From an uncultured Oscillospiraceae bacterium (lineage in GTDB: Bacteria; Bacillota; Clostridia; Oscillospirales; Oscillospiraceae): a DNA stretch of 26,596 bases. The notes beneath the pieces were generated by a model. That model had not been told where the DNA came from. It did not search any database and was given only the letters and a program-made list of their open reading frames with translations. Where the stretch lies: NCBI GenBank assembly GCA_900768135.1, contig CAAGBT010000029.1, positions 1 through 26,596 on the forward strand, read 5' to 3'. This document shows, piece by piece, positions 1-5,481 of this stretch. The position numbers were made by a program, and so were the translations under genes. The number at the start of each line of letters is the position of its first letter. Position 1 is the first letter of the stretch.

Positions 1-6
1 CTTCAT
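1..6 (-). CDS. 5' end of a leftward gene (two codons only)
   Basis: Only ATG and one Lys codon lie inside the window. The call rests on the upstream signals on the minus strand: an AGGAG ribosome site at 15-19 (8 bases before the ATG) and a sigma-A type promoter at 62-90. Nothing can be said about the product. Confidence 0.45.
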
Positions 7-61
7 GGGCGGTACTCCTGTTGCAGTTCCGTTCTGCGTCTGCTTATAAAATCACAGTATA

Positions 62-90
62 ATTATAATCGTCAAAGCGAATAAAAGCAA
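62..90 (-). promoter_or_regulatory. Sigma-A type promoter for the leftward gene at the left edge
   Basis: Read on the minus strand: -35 TTGCTT (85-90), a 17-base spacer, and a perfect -10 TATAAT (62-67). The predicted leader of about 50 bases runs to the AGGAG site at 15-19. Seen directly; activity is inferred. Confidence 0.6.
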
Positions 91-141
91 GGGCTTTCCG
101 GAAAAGTTCAGGAAGTATTTTCAATTCGGAAATTAAGGGCT

Positions 142-221
142 TGGGGCTTCCCCAACAACAAAATGAGCAGTTCGGGCGCAAGGCTGAACCGCTCATTTTT
201 CCGGTGTGTACGGACACCGGA
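142..221. terminator. Hairpin cluster including a bidirectional terminator
   Basis: Three consecutive inverted repeats. TTGGGG/CCCCAA lies at 142-156. A longer stem at 161-200 (AAAATGAGC, one mismatch, GTTC against GAAC, mismatch, GCTCATTTT) is followed by T-rich sequence on both strands. CCGGTGT/ACACCGG lies at 202-221. The middle one has the form of a bidirectional intrinsic terminator. It could close the leftward small gene ending at 389 and shield the promoter at 62-90. No coding region is visible between 91 and 388 in the rightward direction. Confidence 0.5.
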
Positions 222-239
222 TGTGCTTGCTGTTATGAA

Positions 240-283
240 GTGACCTCTTGTCAAGAGCAAAAACAAGATCACAAAATTTTTTT
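240..283 (+). terminator. Terminator-like hairpin, rightward, no clear upstream gene
   Basis: GTGA (240-243), a CC bulge and TCTTGT (246-251) pair with ACAAGA (263-268) and TCAC (269-272). AAAA and seven T follow (277-283). This is a plausible rightward intrinsic terminator, but no rightward gene ends before it. It could be the end of a small RNA or debris of the mobile element. Confidence 0.35.
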
Positions 284-306
284 CAGGCGTGAGGGCAGAG
301 CCTCAG
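284..306 (+). repeat. Inverted repeat arm, left (23 bases)
   Basis: This 23-base stretch, beginning CAGGCGTGAGGG, matches the reverse complement of 464-486 at 21 of 23 positions. The differences are at 288 and 299. Together the arms bound a 157-base segment (307-463). The arm is read in frame as (S)GVRAEPQ on the plus strand, matching GVRAGPQ encoded by the other arm on the minus strand. Confidence 0.75.
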
Positions 307-388
307 TATAACAGTTTCCCGGCATTGGCCACTCTGTTATACGCGGATTGGATACCGCAGGTCAATGGTCCGCCGTGGATTCTGCCAT

Positions 389-637
389 CTATTCACGCGA
401 ATCAAAGCAATTAAGCAATGTCGGCACAGCAAGCCCGCAGATCATCCAGACCCTGAATGGTATCTGAGGCCCTGCCCTCACTCCTGCTTTCCTGTGGATG
501 AGATCCGGCTTTGGCGGTTCTATCCGCTCATCTGCCTTCCGTAGTATTTCGTCAGCTCTGTCAAAGTCCTGCTGCCGCAGGCAGTGCAGAGCAGCCTTGC
601 CAAGGACATTAAAACACCATGCTATCAATCTAATCAA
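389..637 (-). CDS. Small hypothetical protein with C-terminus in a possible invertible segment
   Basis: The frame gives 82 residues from a TTG codon at 637. The start is uncertain because no good ribosome site precedes it, and the true N-terminus may be lost. The central part (LGKAALHCLRQQDFDRADEI and the following residues through IEPPKPDLIHRKAG) has the look of a real helical protein rather than a shadow frame. From residue 51 or so the gene passes through an inverted-repeat arm (464-486) and ends with IPFRVWMICGLAVP...FDSRE and a stop at 389. On the opposite strand the other arm leads into an alternative open tail, YNSFPALATLL...SIHANQSN with a stop at 412-414. I do not recognise the family with certainty. 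The neighbouring RepA_N remnant suggests mobile-element cargo. It may be a relic rather than an expressed gene. Confidence 0.4.
   Translation of the reverse strand: MIRLIAWCFNVLGKAALHCLRQQDFDRADEILRKADERIEPPKPDLIHRKAGVRAGPQIPFRVWMICGLAVPTLLNCFDSRE
464..486 (-). repeat. Inverted repeat arm, right (23 bases)
   Basis: Partner of 284-306. It lies inside the small leftward gene 389-637, where it encodes GVRAGPQ. Everything downstream of it in that gene lies in the segment between the arms, so inversion would replace the C-terminus of the protein. Confidence 0.75.
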
Positions 638-671
638 TACACCTGATGGGATGGATGGGATAGGAGGTCAG

Positions 672-1059
672 ATGAAAACTTTTTGCAAGCTCACGACGCA
701 GAACCCGGCGGCGTCCTATGTACCGCTCCCAAGGTTCCTTCTCCAAGACGAAGCCCTGCGGGACATCAGCAACGACGCCAAGGTGCTACGCGCTGCTGCT
801 GGACAGAGCCAGCATCTCACGTCAGAACGGCTACGTCGAGCCGGACGGCACGATCCGGCTGTACTTCACCTTGGAGCAGGCGCAGACAAAGCTCCACCGC
901 AGCCGCCAGAGCGCCACGCGGATCTTCCGGGAACTGGAGTACAGCGGCTTGATTGTTCGGCGCAAGCAGGGGCTTGGGCAAGCCCGCGCTTATTACGCTG
1001 AACTACCCAGCGGACGCAAAACTGATTCAGCCAAAAGAGGATGGCGCAATATTGTATGA
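672..1059 (+). pseudogene. RepA_N-type replication initiator, frameshifted and short
   Basis: It starts at an ATG at 672 behind a strong AGGAGG site (662-667). The first frame reads MKTFCKLTTQNPAASYVPLP through RDISNDAKVL. At about 786-790 the reading must move to the next frame to continue as YALLLDRASISRQNGYVEPDG and on through HRSRQSATRIFRELEYSGLI and VRRKQGLGQARAYY, ending at a TGA at 1057-1059. This is the pattern of the N-terminal winged-helix domain of RepA_N initiators of Firmicute plasmids and integrative elements. A two-base loss (or one extra base) explains the shift. Programmed frameshifting or sequence error are alternatives. The repaired product would be about 128 residues, shorter than typical full-length initiators, so the C-terminal part is missing too. 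Confidence 0.7.
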
Positions 1060-1172
1060 ATAAAGGTCGAAAACAAGGTGTTTTCCGCCCCACAAGCGCT
1101 GAGAAAGCACAGGGGAATATCTTTTCTTATGATCGTCCCCAAATGCGCCTAAATGTTCTACAGAAGCGATAA
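1056..1172 (+). CDS. 38-residue small protein coupled to the RepA_N remnant
   Basis: A short open frame starts at an ATG at 1056 that overlaps the TGA of the RepA_N frame in an ATGA arrangement, so translation could be coupled. It encodes MNKGRKQGVFRPTSAEKAQG followed by NIFSYDRPQMRLNVLQKR and stops with TAA at 1170-1172, which overlaps the ribosome site of the next gene. It is basic, with no membrane segment. I do not recognise a domain. The tight packing with both neighbours is the main support; on length alone it could be chance. Confidence 0.45.
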   Translation: MNKGRKQGVFRPTSAEKAQGNIFSYDRPQMRLNVLQKR

Positions 1173-1184
1173 AGGAGGTACTAC

Positions 1185-1370
1185 GTGAACGCAGAAAAAG
1201 CGAATATTCAAAACAGCATGGATGCAGACGAAATTCCGGAATACGTCTTCGAATCGCTGGCACGGAGTCTGCTTCCGGTAATTCAGAAGTACTACGAAAG
1301 TGAAGACGGTAAAAAGGTATTTGCCGAATGGAAAGCAAAGAAAGAGCATACGGACTGTGCATCTACATAA
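1185..1370 (+). CDS. 61-residue mobile-element-type hypothetical protein
   Basis: It starts at a GTG at 1185, six bases after an excellent AAAGGAGG site (1171-1178), and ends at TAA 1368-1370 just before a terminator hairpin. The product is acidic and helical, with a core of the form ESLARSLLPVIQKYYESEDG then KKVFAEWKAKKE. From memory, small proteins with this ...FESLAR.LLP.I..YYES..G...F.EW pattern sit beside recombinase or replication genes of clostridial integrative elements. That fits the RepA_N remnant upstream but has not been checked by search. The function is unknown. Confidence 0.65.
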   Translation: MNAEKANIQNSMDADEIPEYVFESLARSLLPVIQKYYESEDGKKVFAEWKAKKEHTDCAST

Positions 1371-1376
1371 AGAAGC

Positions 1377-1414
1377 CGGGAGGATTGCAATAATCGGCCG
1401 TCCTCCCGCTTTTT
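1377..1414 (+). terminator. Intrinsic terminator after the 61-residue gene
   Basis: CGGGAGGA (1377-1384) pairs with TCCTCCCG (1401-1408) and CTTTTT follows. It marks the end of the rightward accessory operon 672-1370. Confidence 0.75.
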
Positions 1415-1443
1415 CCATTACCTGTCTTCAATTTCTTTCGTAG

Positions 1444-1498
1444 AAACAATAAATCCGAACCCATGGCCAATCGGCGCAAGGTTCGGATTATATTGTTT
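1444..1498 (-). terminator. tmRNA terminator
   Basis: A 17-pair stem with one bulged base: AAACAATA plus AATCCGAAC (1444-1460) against GTTCGGATT plus TATTGTTT (1481-1498). It directly follows the CCA end of tmRNA on the minus strand, and its 3' arm is U-rich. Confidence 0.8.
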
Positions 1499-1845
1499 TG
1501 GTGGAGGCGGCGGGAGTCGAACCCGCGTCCGAAAGCGCTTTAACAGGACTTTCTCCGGGCGCAGTCAGGATTCAGGCATTCCCTCTGCGCAAGGACACCT
1601 GACGGACCTTGCGTTTCAGTAGAGTCATGATGCATGGGCGCGTCAACTCTTTCGCGCCTCACGTTCGCCGCTACACGACGCCTTCCCCGGGCCGCGGCCC
1701 TCCCGGTTCAGACGGCTGCCTTAATTAGGCAGCGACAGCAACTTCGTTGTTGTTCTTTAATTTATAAGTTACCCGTTTTATAGAGGCCAGGCGCCTCTGC
1801 CCGCTTGTCCTGCCTCCACACCCCCGTCGAAACCGGTACGCCCCC
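1499..1845 (-). ncRNA. ssrA: Transfer-messenger RNA (tmRNA)
   Basis: It rescues ribosomes stalled on broken mRNAs, working with SmpB, and adds a degradation tag. On the minus strand the 5' end GGGGGCG (1839-1845) pairs with CGCCTCC (1503-1509) to form the acceptor stem, one pair being G-U. A discriminator A and an encoded CCA end at 1499. The 5' part contains the hallmark GGTTTCGACGGGG and the 3' part the T-arm GGTTCGACTCC. The tag frame ends AAG, three AAC, then GAAGTTGCTGTCGCTGCC and TAA (1725-1757), giving ...KNNNEVAVAA. The exact resume codon is not obvious to me. The length of 347 nt is normal. smpB lies about 700 bases upstream on the same strand. Confidence 0.95.
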
Positions 1846-1921
1846 GTATCGTCAACATGGACTTCGCATCACTCGCTCCGCCGCAAAGCGGCAGAACTCG
1901 TTCACTCCGTCACGTCTCCTC

Positions 1922-1958
1922 TTCAAACGGCAAACGCTTTGCTGGTTTGCCGTTTGAA
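1922..1958. repeat. Perfect 14-base inverted repeat between cyclophilin gene and ssrA
   Basis: TTCAAACGGCAAAC (1922-1935) and its exact complement (1945-1958) are separated by 9 bases. On the minus strand, where it would end the smpB-cyclophilin transcript, no run of U follows; the run of A/T lies on the other side. It could be a weak terminator, a processing site or a 3'-end stabilising hairpin. The rest of 1846-2031 shows nothing coding. Confidence 0.6.
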
Positions 1959-2031
1959 AAAGGACGAAAGCAGCGCTTGTGCGCCGCGAACAACAACAGG
2001 GTCTGTTGTGCAAAAGCAAAAGGAACTAAAA

Positions 2032-2553
2032 TTACATCTTCTCCGGCGCAGGGTAATCAACGCCCTGCGTATCCACGCGAATGTTCTTGATGACCTGCGG
2101 CTTTTTCGGCATATCGTTGTACATATTGCGCACCACGCGGGAGATATCTACCGCCGCCTGCGCGTTCTCCGTGATCTTGCCGAAAGCGGCATACTGGCCG
2201 TCGAGGTGCGGCGCGTCGGCCACCATGATGAAGAACTGGCTGCCCGCGCTGTCGGGGATCATCGTGCGCGCCATGGACAGAACGCCCAGCGTGTGCTTGA
2301 GGTCGTTCTTAAAGCCGTTGGCGGAAAATTCGCCCCTGATCTCGTAGCCGGGGCCGCCCGTGCCGTTGCCGTCCGGGTCGCCGCCCTGGATCATAAAGCC
2401 GGGGATAACGCGGTGGAACACCACGCCGTCATAAAAGCCGGCGTTTGCCAGCGCAATGAAGTTGTTCACGGTGTTGGGCGCGATCTCGGGATAGAGCTCG
2501 CCGCGCATCACCGCGCCGCTTTCCATTTCGATGGTCACAATGGGATTTGCCAT
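2032..2553 (-). CDS. Cyclophilin-type peptidyl-prolyl cis-trans isomerase
   Basis: It catalyses cis-trans isomerisation of Xaa-Pro bonds, probably in the cytoplasm because no signal peptide is visible. The 173 residues form a single cyclophilin domain. FHRVIPGFMIQGGDP carries the catalytic Arg48, followed by GGPGY, GSQFFI (106-109) and HLDGQYAAFGKI (116-127). The position usually occupied by the cyclosporin-contacting Trp in eukaryotic cyclophilins is His116, so weak cyclosporin binding would be expected, as in many bacterial members. The ATG at 2553 follows an AAGGAGAG site. The gap from smpB is only 11 bases, so it is cotranscribed with smpB. Confidence 0.92.
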   Translation of the reverse strand: MANPIVTIEMESGAVMRGELYPEIAPNTVNNFIALANAGFYDGVVFHRVIPGFMIQGGDPDGNGTGGPGYEIRGEFSANGFKNDLKHTLGVLSMARTMIPDSAGSQFFIMVADAPHLDGQYAAFGKITENAQAAVDISRVVRNMYNDMPKKPQVIKNIRVDTQGVDYPAPEKM

Positions 2554-2564
2554 AATTTCTCTCC

Positions 2565-3029
2565 TTATCTCCGCGCGCGCATCGCACGGTCCATCTCGCG
2601 CTTGGCGTCGCGTTTGGCGGCGTCCTCGCGCTTGTCATAGTTCTTTTTGCCCTTGCAGACGCCCAGCTCCACCTTCACCCGCGCGTCCTTGAAATACACG
2701 CTCAGCGGGATCAGCGCATAACCGTCCTGCTTGACAAGCGCATAGAGCTTGTTGATCTCGCGCTTGTGCAGCAGCAGCCGCTTGGGCCGGTCAGGGTCGT
2801 GATTGAAGATATTTCCCTTGTCGTAGGGCGAGATGTGCATCGAAAGCACATTTGCCTCGCCGCCCTTTACAATAACGTAGCTGTCCTTCAGGTTCAGCGT
2901 GCCGGCACGGATGGACTTGACCTCCGTCCCCTTGAGTTCGATGCCCGCCTCATAACGATCCTCAACAAAGTAATCATGGAACGCCTTGCGGTTCTGCGCC
3001 ATGATCTTGATCCCCTTTTTCTCCGCCAC
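2565..3029 (-). CDS. smpB: SsrA-binding protein SmpB
   Basis: It binds tmRNA and places it in the A site of stalled ribosomes. The 154 residues show KKGIKIMAQNRKAFHDYF at the N-terminus, then GIELKGTEVKSIRAGTLNLK, the LLLHKREINKL segment, and the basic tail GKKNYDKREDAAKRDAKREM that helps sense the empty mRNA channel. I chose the GTG at 3027-3029 because AAGGAGG lies ten bases upstream and the family normally begins a few residues before KKGIK. An internal ATG at 3000-3002 would drop these residues. It is the first gene after the promoter at 3062-3090, is followed closely by a cyclophilin gene, and lies on the same strand as ssrA. Confidence 0.96.
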   Translation of the reverse strand: MAEKKGIKIMAQNRKAFHDYFVEDRYEAGIELKGTEVKSIRAGTLNLKDSYVIVKGGEANVLSMHISPYDKGNIFNHDPDRPKRLLLHKREINKLYALVKQDGYALIPLSVYFKDARVKVELGVCKGKKNYDKREDAAKRDAKREMDRAMRARR

Positions 3030-3061
3030 GGCACAGTCGCCTCCTTCTTCCAGCGAAAGTC

Positions 3062-3090
3062 AGTATAGCATGATTTTTCCCAGCGTACAA
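3062..3090 (-). promoter_or_regulatory. Promoter of smpB
   Basis: Minus strand -35 TTGTAC (3085-3090), a 17-base spacer, -10 TATACT (3062-3067). It is divergent from the promoter at about 3150. Confidence 0.8.
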
Positions 3091-3147
3091 GGGCTGTAAT
3101 CAAAATGTAATAATTTTGATTTCCCTGTGGCAATCTTCGTCAGTTTA

Positions 3148-3156
3148 TGCTATCAT
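3148..3156 (+). promoter_or_regulatory. Extended -10 promoter for the GDPD-to-YycI run
   Basis: TGC then TATCAT (3148-3156) forms an extended -10 element. An overlapping TATAAA follows. No convincing -35 is seen at the correct distance. The RNA would start near 3163, about 30 bases before the first gene. Confidence 0.5.
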
Positions 3157-3180
3157 ATAAAATGTATTTGTATCGTTTTC

Positions 3181-3188
3181 GGAGGTGA
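3181..3188 (+). promoter_or_regulatory. Strong ribosome binding site that places an unusual start
   Basis: GGAGGTGA is an ideal anti-16S match. Six bases later comes ATC at 3195 in the frame of the phosphodiesterase. No ATG, GTG or TTG occurs in that frame until GTG at 3360, far past the membrane anchor. Confidence 0.7.
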
Positions 3189-3194
3189 GCCGGC

Positions 3195-4148
3195 ATCGAC
3201 ATCACGTTCCATATTGTCCTCCCTGCGCCGCTGCTGCGCGCGCTGGCGCTGCTGGCGGCCAGCCTGCTTTGCCTTTACGCGCTGGCAGCCGATCCCGCTC
3301 CAGCCGCGCCGCCCGAAGCGATCGAAGCCACGCAGGATGCCCCCGCCGCAGAGGAGCCGGTGGAAAAGGAGCCGCCCGCAGGCGCGCTGAGCGCGGAGGA
3401 CATCCTTGCCTCCTCGCAGTTCATCATTCACGGCATGGGGCAGCTGGACGGCGTTACCGTACTCAACTGCCGCGAAGGCTTTGATCGATATTACGCGCTT
3501 GGCGTGCGCGTGTTCGAGGTCGATCTGCGCATGACGAGCGACGGCCAGGTCGTACTGCGGCACGACTGGCGCGCCGGCTGGCAGCGCGGCGTAAGCGAGC
3601 TGCATATCCCGACGTGCGAGCAGTTCCTTGCCAAGCCCATTCTGAACCAATATACGCCCATGAGCTTCCGCGACCTGCTGCTGCTCATGGAGGAATATCC
3701 CGATATCTGTATTGTCACCGACACGAAATTTACCGACGCCGAGGTCGTGACCGCGCAGTTCACCGCCATGCTGAACGATGCGCATGAGCTGGGGCTTTCC
3801 TACCTGTTCGACCGGATGGTCATTCAGGTCTATTCCCCGCTGATGTTCCGTGTGGTCGATCATCTGGGGTCTTTCCCCCACTATATCTACACTCTTTACA
3901 GCGAAGGCTTTGCCTGCACGGAGGACGCCTTTCGCGTAAAGATGGAGTTTTGCCGCAGCTACGGCATTCTCGGGATCACGATGTGGGACAGCTGGTGGGC
4001 CGCCCGCTATGCGCCCATCGCCGAGGAATACGGCGTGTACTGCTTTGTCCACACGGTGAACGATGCGGAAAAAGCAGAGGCCTTTCTCCGCAGCGGCGTC
4101 AGCGCCGTTTATACCGATTCTCTCTTTCCAAATATCTGCAAGGAGTGA
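3195..4148 (+). CDS. Membrane-anchored GDPD-like phosphodiesterase
   Basis: It probably hydrolyses glycerophosphodiesters or a related phosphodiester outside the membrane. From the proposed ATC start the product is 317 residues. FHIVLPAPLLRALALLAASL plus LCLYALAA forms a signal anchor, followed by a Pro/Ala/Glu-rich linker to about residue 65, then the TIM-barrel domain. The first catalytic His appears in IIHGMG rather than the usual HRG. FEVDLRMTSDGQVVLRHD supplies the metal-binding acidic residues and second His, and the end VHTVNDAEKAEAFLRSGVSA is typical of the family. A conventional start (GTG 3360) would remove the anchor. The Nudix gene starts 5 bases after the stop, with its ribosome site overlapping it. 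The substrate cannot be told from sequence. Confidence 0.8.
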   Translation: MDITFHIVLPAPLLRALALLAASLLCLYALAADPAPAAPPEAIEATQDAPAAEEPVEKEPPAGALSAEDILASSQFIIHGMGQLDGVTVLNCREGFDRYYALGVRVFEVDLRMTSDGQVVLRHDWRAGWQRGVSELHIPTCEQFLAKPILNQYTPMSFRDLLLLMEEYPDICIVTDTKFTDAEVVTAQFTAMLNDAHELGLSYLFDRMVIQVYSPLMFRVVDHLGSFPHYIYTLYSEGFACTEDAFRVKMEFCRSYGILGITMWDSWWAARYAPIAEEYGVYCFVHTVNDAEKAEAFLRSGVSAVYTDSLFPNICKE

Positions 4149-4153
4149 TTGTC

Positions 4154-4693
4154 ATGGATCTGAAAGAAACCTTTCTCAGCCGAAACGAGATCTACCGCGG
4201 GCGCATCATCGACCTGCACGTTGACACCGTGCGCCTGCCGAACGGTCACGAGAGTACGCGCGAGGTCGCCGATCATCCCGGAGGCGTGGCCGTCGTCGCC
4301 CTTGACGAAAGCGACAACGTACTCACCGTGAAGCAGTACCGCTATGTCTTCTCCCGCGTGCTGGAGGAGATCCCCGCCGGTAAGCTGGAACCCGGCGAAG
4401 ACCCCTGCGCCGCCGCCCTGCGCGAGCTGAAGGAGGAAACCGGCGCCATACCCGCGCGATTTACCCCGCTGGGCCGGCTTCTGGTTTCCCCCGGGTGCTA
4501 CAGCGAGGTGCTGCATCTTTACCTTGCCGAAGGCCTTTCCTTCGGCGCGCAGTCGCCGGACGAGGATGAGTTTCTGGAGGTATACCGCACGCCCTTCAGG
4601 GAGATGCTTGCCCGCGTGATGCGCGGCGAAATCGAAGATGCAAAAACCGTCTGCGGCGTTCTGAAGGTCCACGCCCTGCGTACCGGAAACTGA
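4154..4693 (+). CDS. Nudix hydrolase, ADP-ribose pyrophosphatase type
   Basis: It hydrolyses a nucleoside diphosphate linked to another moiety; ADP-ribose is the likely substrate. The 179 residues contain a complete Nudix box at 76-97 (G-x5-E-x7-R-E-x2-E-E-x-G: starts GKLEPGE, ends RELKEETG) preceded by VLEEIPA and followed by SPGCYSEVLHLYLA, as in the NudF branch. The ATG at 4154 is used because AAGGAG at the end of the preceding gene lies 8 bases upstream. A longer frame running back to 3950 is a shadow in the phosphodiesterase gene. It is cotranscribed with its neighbours; any link to Wal signalling is unknown. Confidence 0.9.
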   Translation: MDLKETFLSRNEIYRGRIIDLHVDTVRLPNGHESTREVADHPGGVAVVALDESDNVLTVKQYRYVFSRVLEEIPAGKLEPGEDPCAAALRELKEETGAIPARFTPLGRLLVSPGCYSEVLHLYLAEGLSFGAQSPDEDEFLEVYRTPFREMLARVMRGEIEDAKTVCGVLKVHALRTGN

Positions 4694-4735
4694 GCCGGTA
4701 TCCCAGCGCACAATCCAAAAACAGGAGTAACGCCA

Positions 4736-5446
4736 ATGGAACAGAAAAAGACCGTCCTCATCGTGGAGGATGAAAAGAACATCGTTGATATCATCCGCTT
4801 CAACCTCCAGCGCGCGGGCTACGACACGCTGGAAGCCTACGACGGCGAGGCCGGCCTCGCCGCAGCGCGCGAGCGAAAGCCGGACCTGATCCTGCTCGAC
4901 GTGATGATGCCCAAGATGATGGGCTTTGACGTCTGCCGCGCCCTGCGCAGAGGCGGGGACAACGTCCCCATCATCATCCTCACCGCGCGCGAGGAGGAAG
5001 AAGACAAGATCCTTGGGCTGGAGATCGGCGCGGACGATTACATCACCAAGCCCTTTTCCATGCGCGAGCTGCTTGCGCGCGTAAAAGCCAACATCCGCCG
5101 CACCGCCATGAGCGCAGCGCCGGCAAAAGAGGACAGCGCCATGAGCGCCGGCGGCGGCATCACCATCAATACCGACAGCTTTCAGGTCTTTAAAAACGGC
5201 GCGCCCATCGACCTGACGCAGCGCGAATACGAGCTGCTCACTTTCCTTGCCAGCCACCCCGGCAAGGTCTTTTCCCGCGTAGACCTGATGGAGCAGGTGT
5301 GGAACTACGGCTACGTTGGAGACGATGCGCGCACGGTGGACGTCACCGTGCGCCGCCTGCGCGAAAAAATTGAGGACGATCCCGCTTCTCCCACCTGCAT
5401 CCTCACGCGCCGCGGCGTTGGCTACTATTTCTCCGCTCAGGCCTGA
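4736..5446 (+). CDS. walR: Response regulator, OmpR family (WalR/YycF-like)
   Basis: A DNA-binding regulator phosphorylated by the adjacent kinase. It is predicted to control cell-wall metabolism genes, by family knowledge and because YycH/YycI-type genes follow. It has 236 residues. The receiver domain 1-120 carries acidic E11/D12, phospho-acceptor D55 (LILLDVMMP), T83 and K105 (DDYITKPFS). The winged-helix effector domain is about 140-234 with LTQREYELLTFLASHPGKVF, RTVDVTVRRLREKIEDDP and RRGVGYYF. The ATG at 4736 follows an AGGAG site. The kinase gene starts 35 bases downstream. A PhoB/PhoP-type assignment is possible from this protein alone; the context favours WalR. Confidence 0.9.
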   Translation: MEQKKTVLIVEDEKNIVDIIRFNLQRAGYDTLEAYDGEAGLAAARERKPDLILLDVMMPKMMGFDVCRALRRGGDNVPIIILTAREEEEDKILGLEIGADDYITKPFSMRELLARVKANIRRTAMSAAPAKEDSAMSAGGGITINTDSFQVFKNGAPIDLTQREYELLTFLASHPGKVFSRVDLMEQVWNYGYVGDDARTVDVTVRRLREKIEDDPASPTCILTRRGVGYYFSAQA

Positions 5447-5481
5447 GCGCGCGCCGATCTTTTCCGAAAGGAGTACCGCCC

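Noticed and set aside
498..671. Upstream extension of the RepA_N frame to 498
   Set aside because: The start at 672 has an AGGAGG site and begins with the family N-terminal pattern; the extension has neither.
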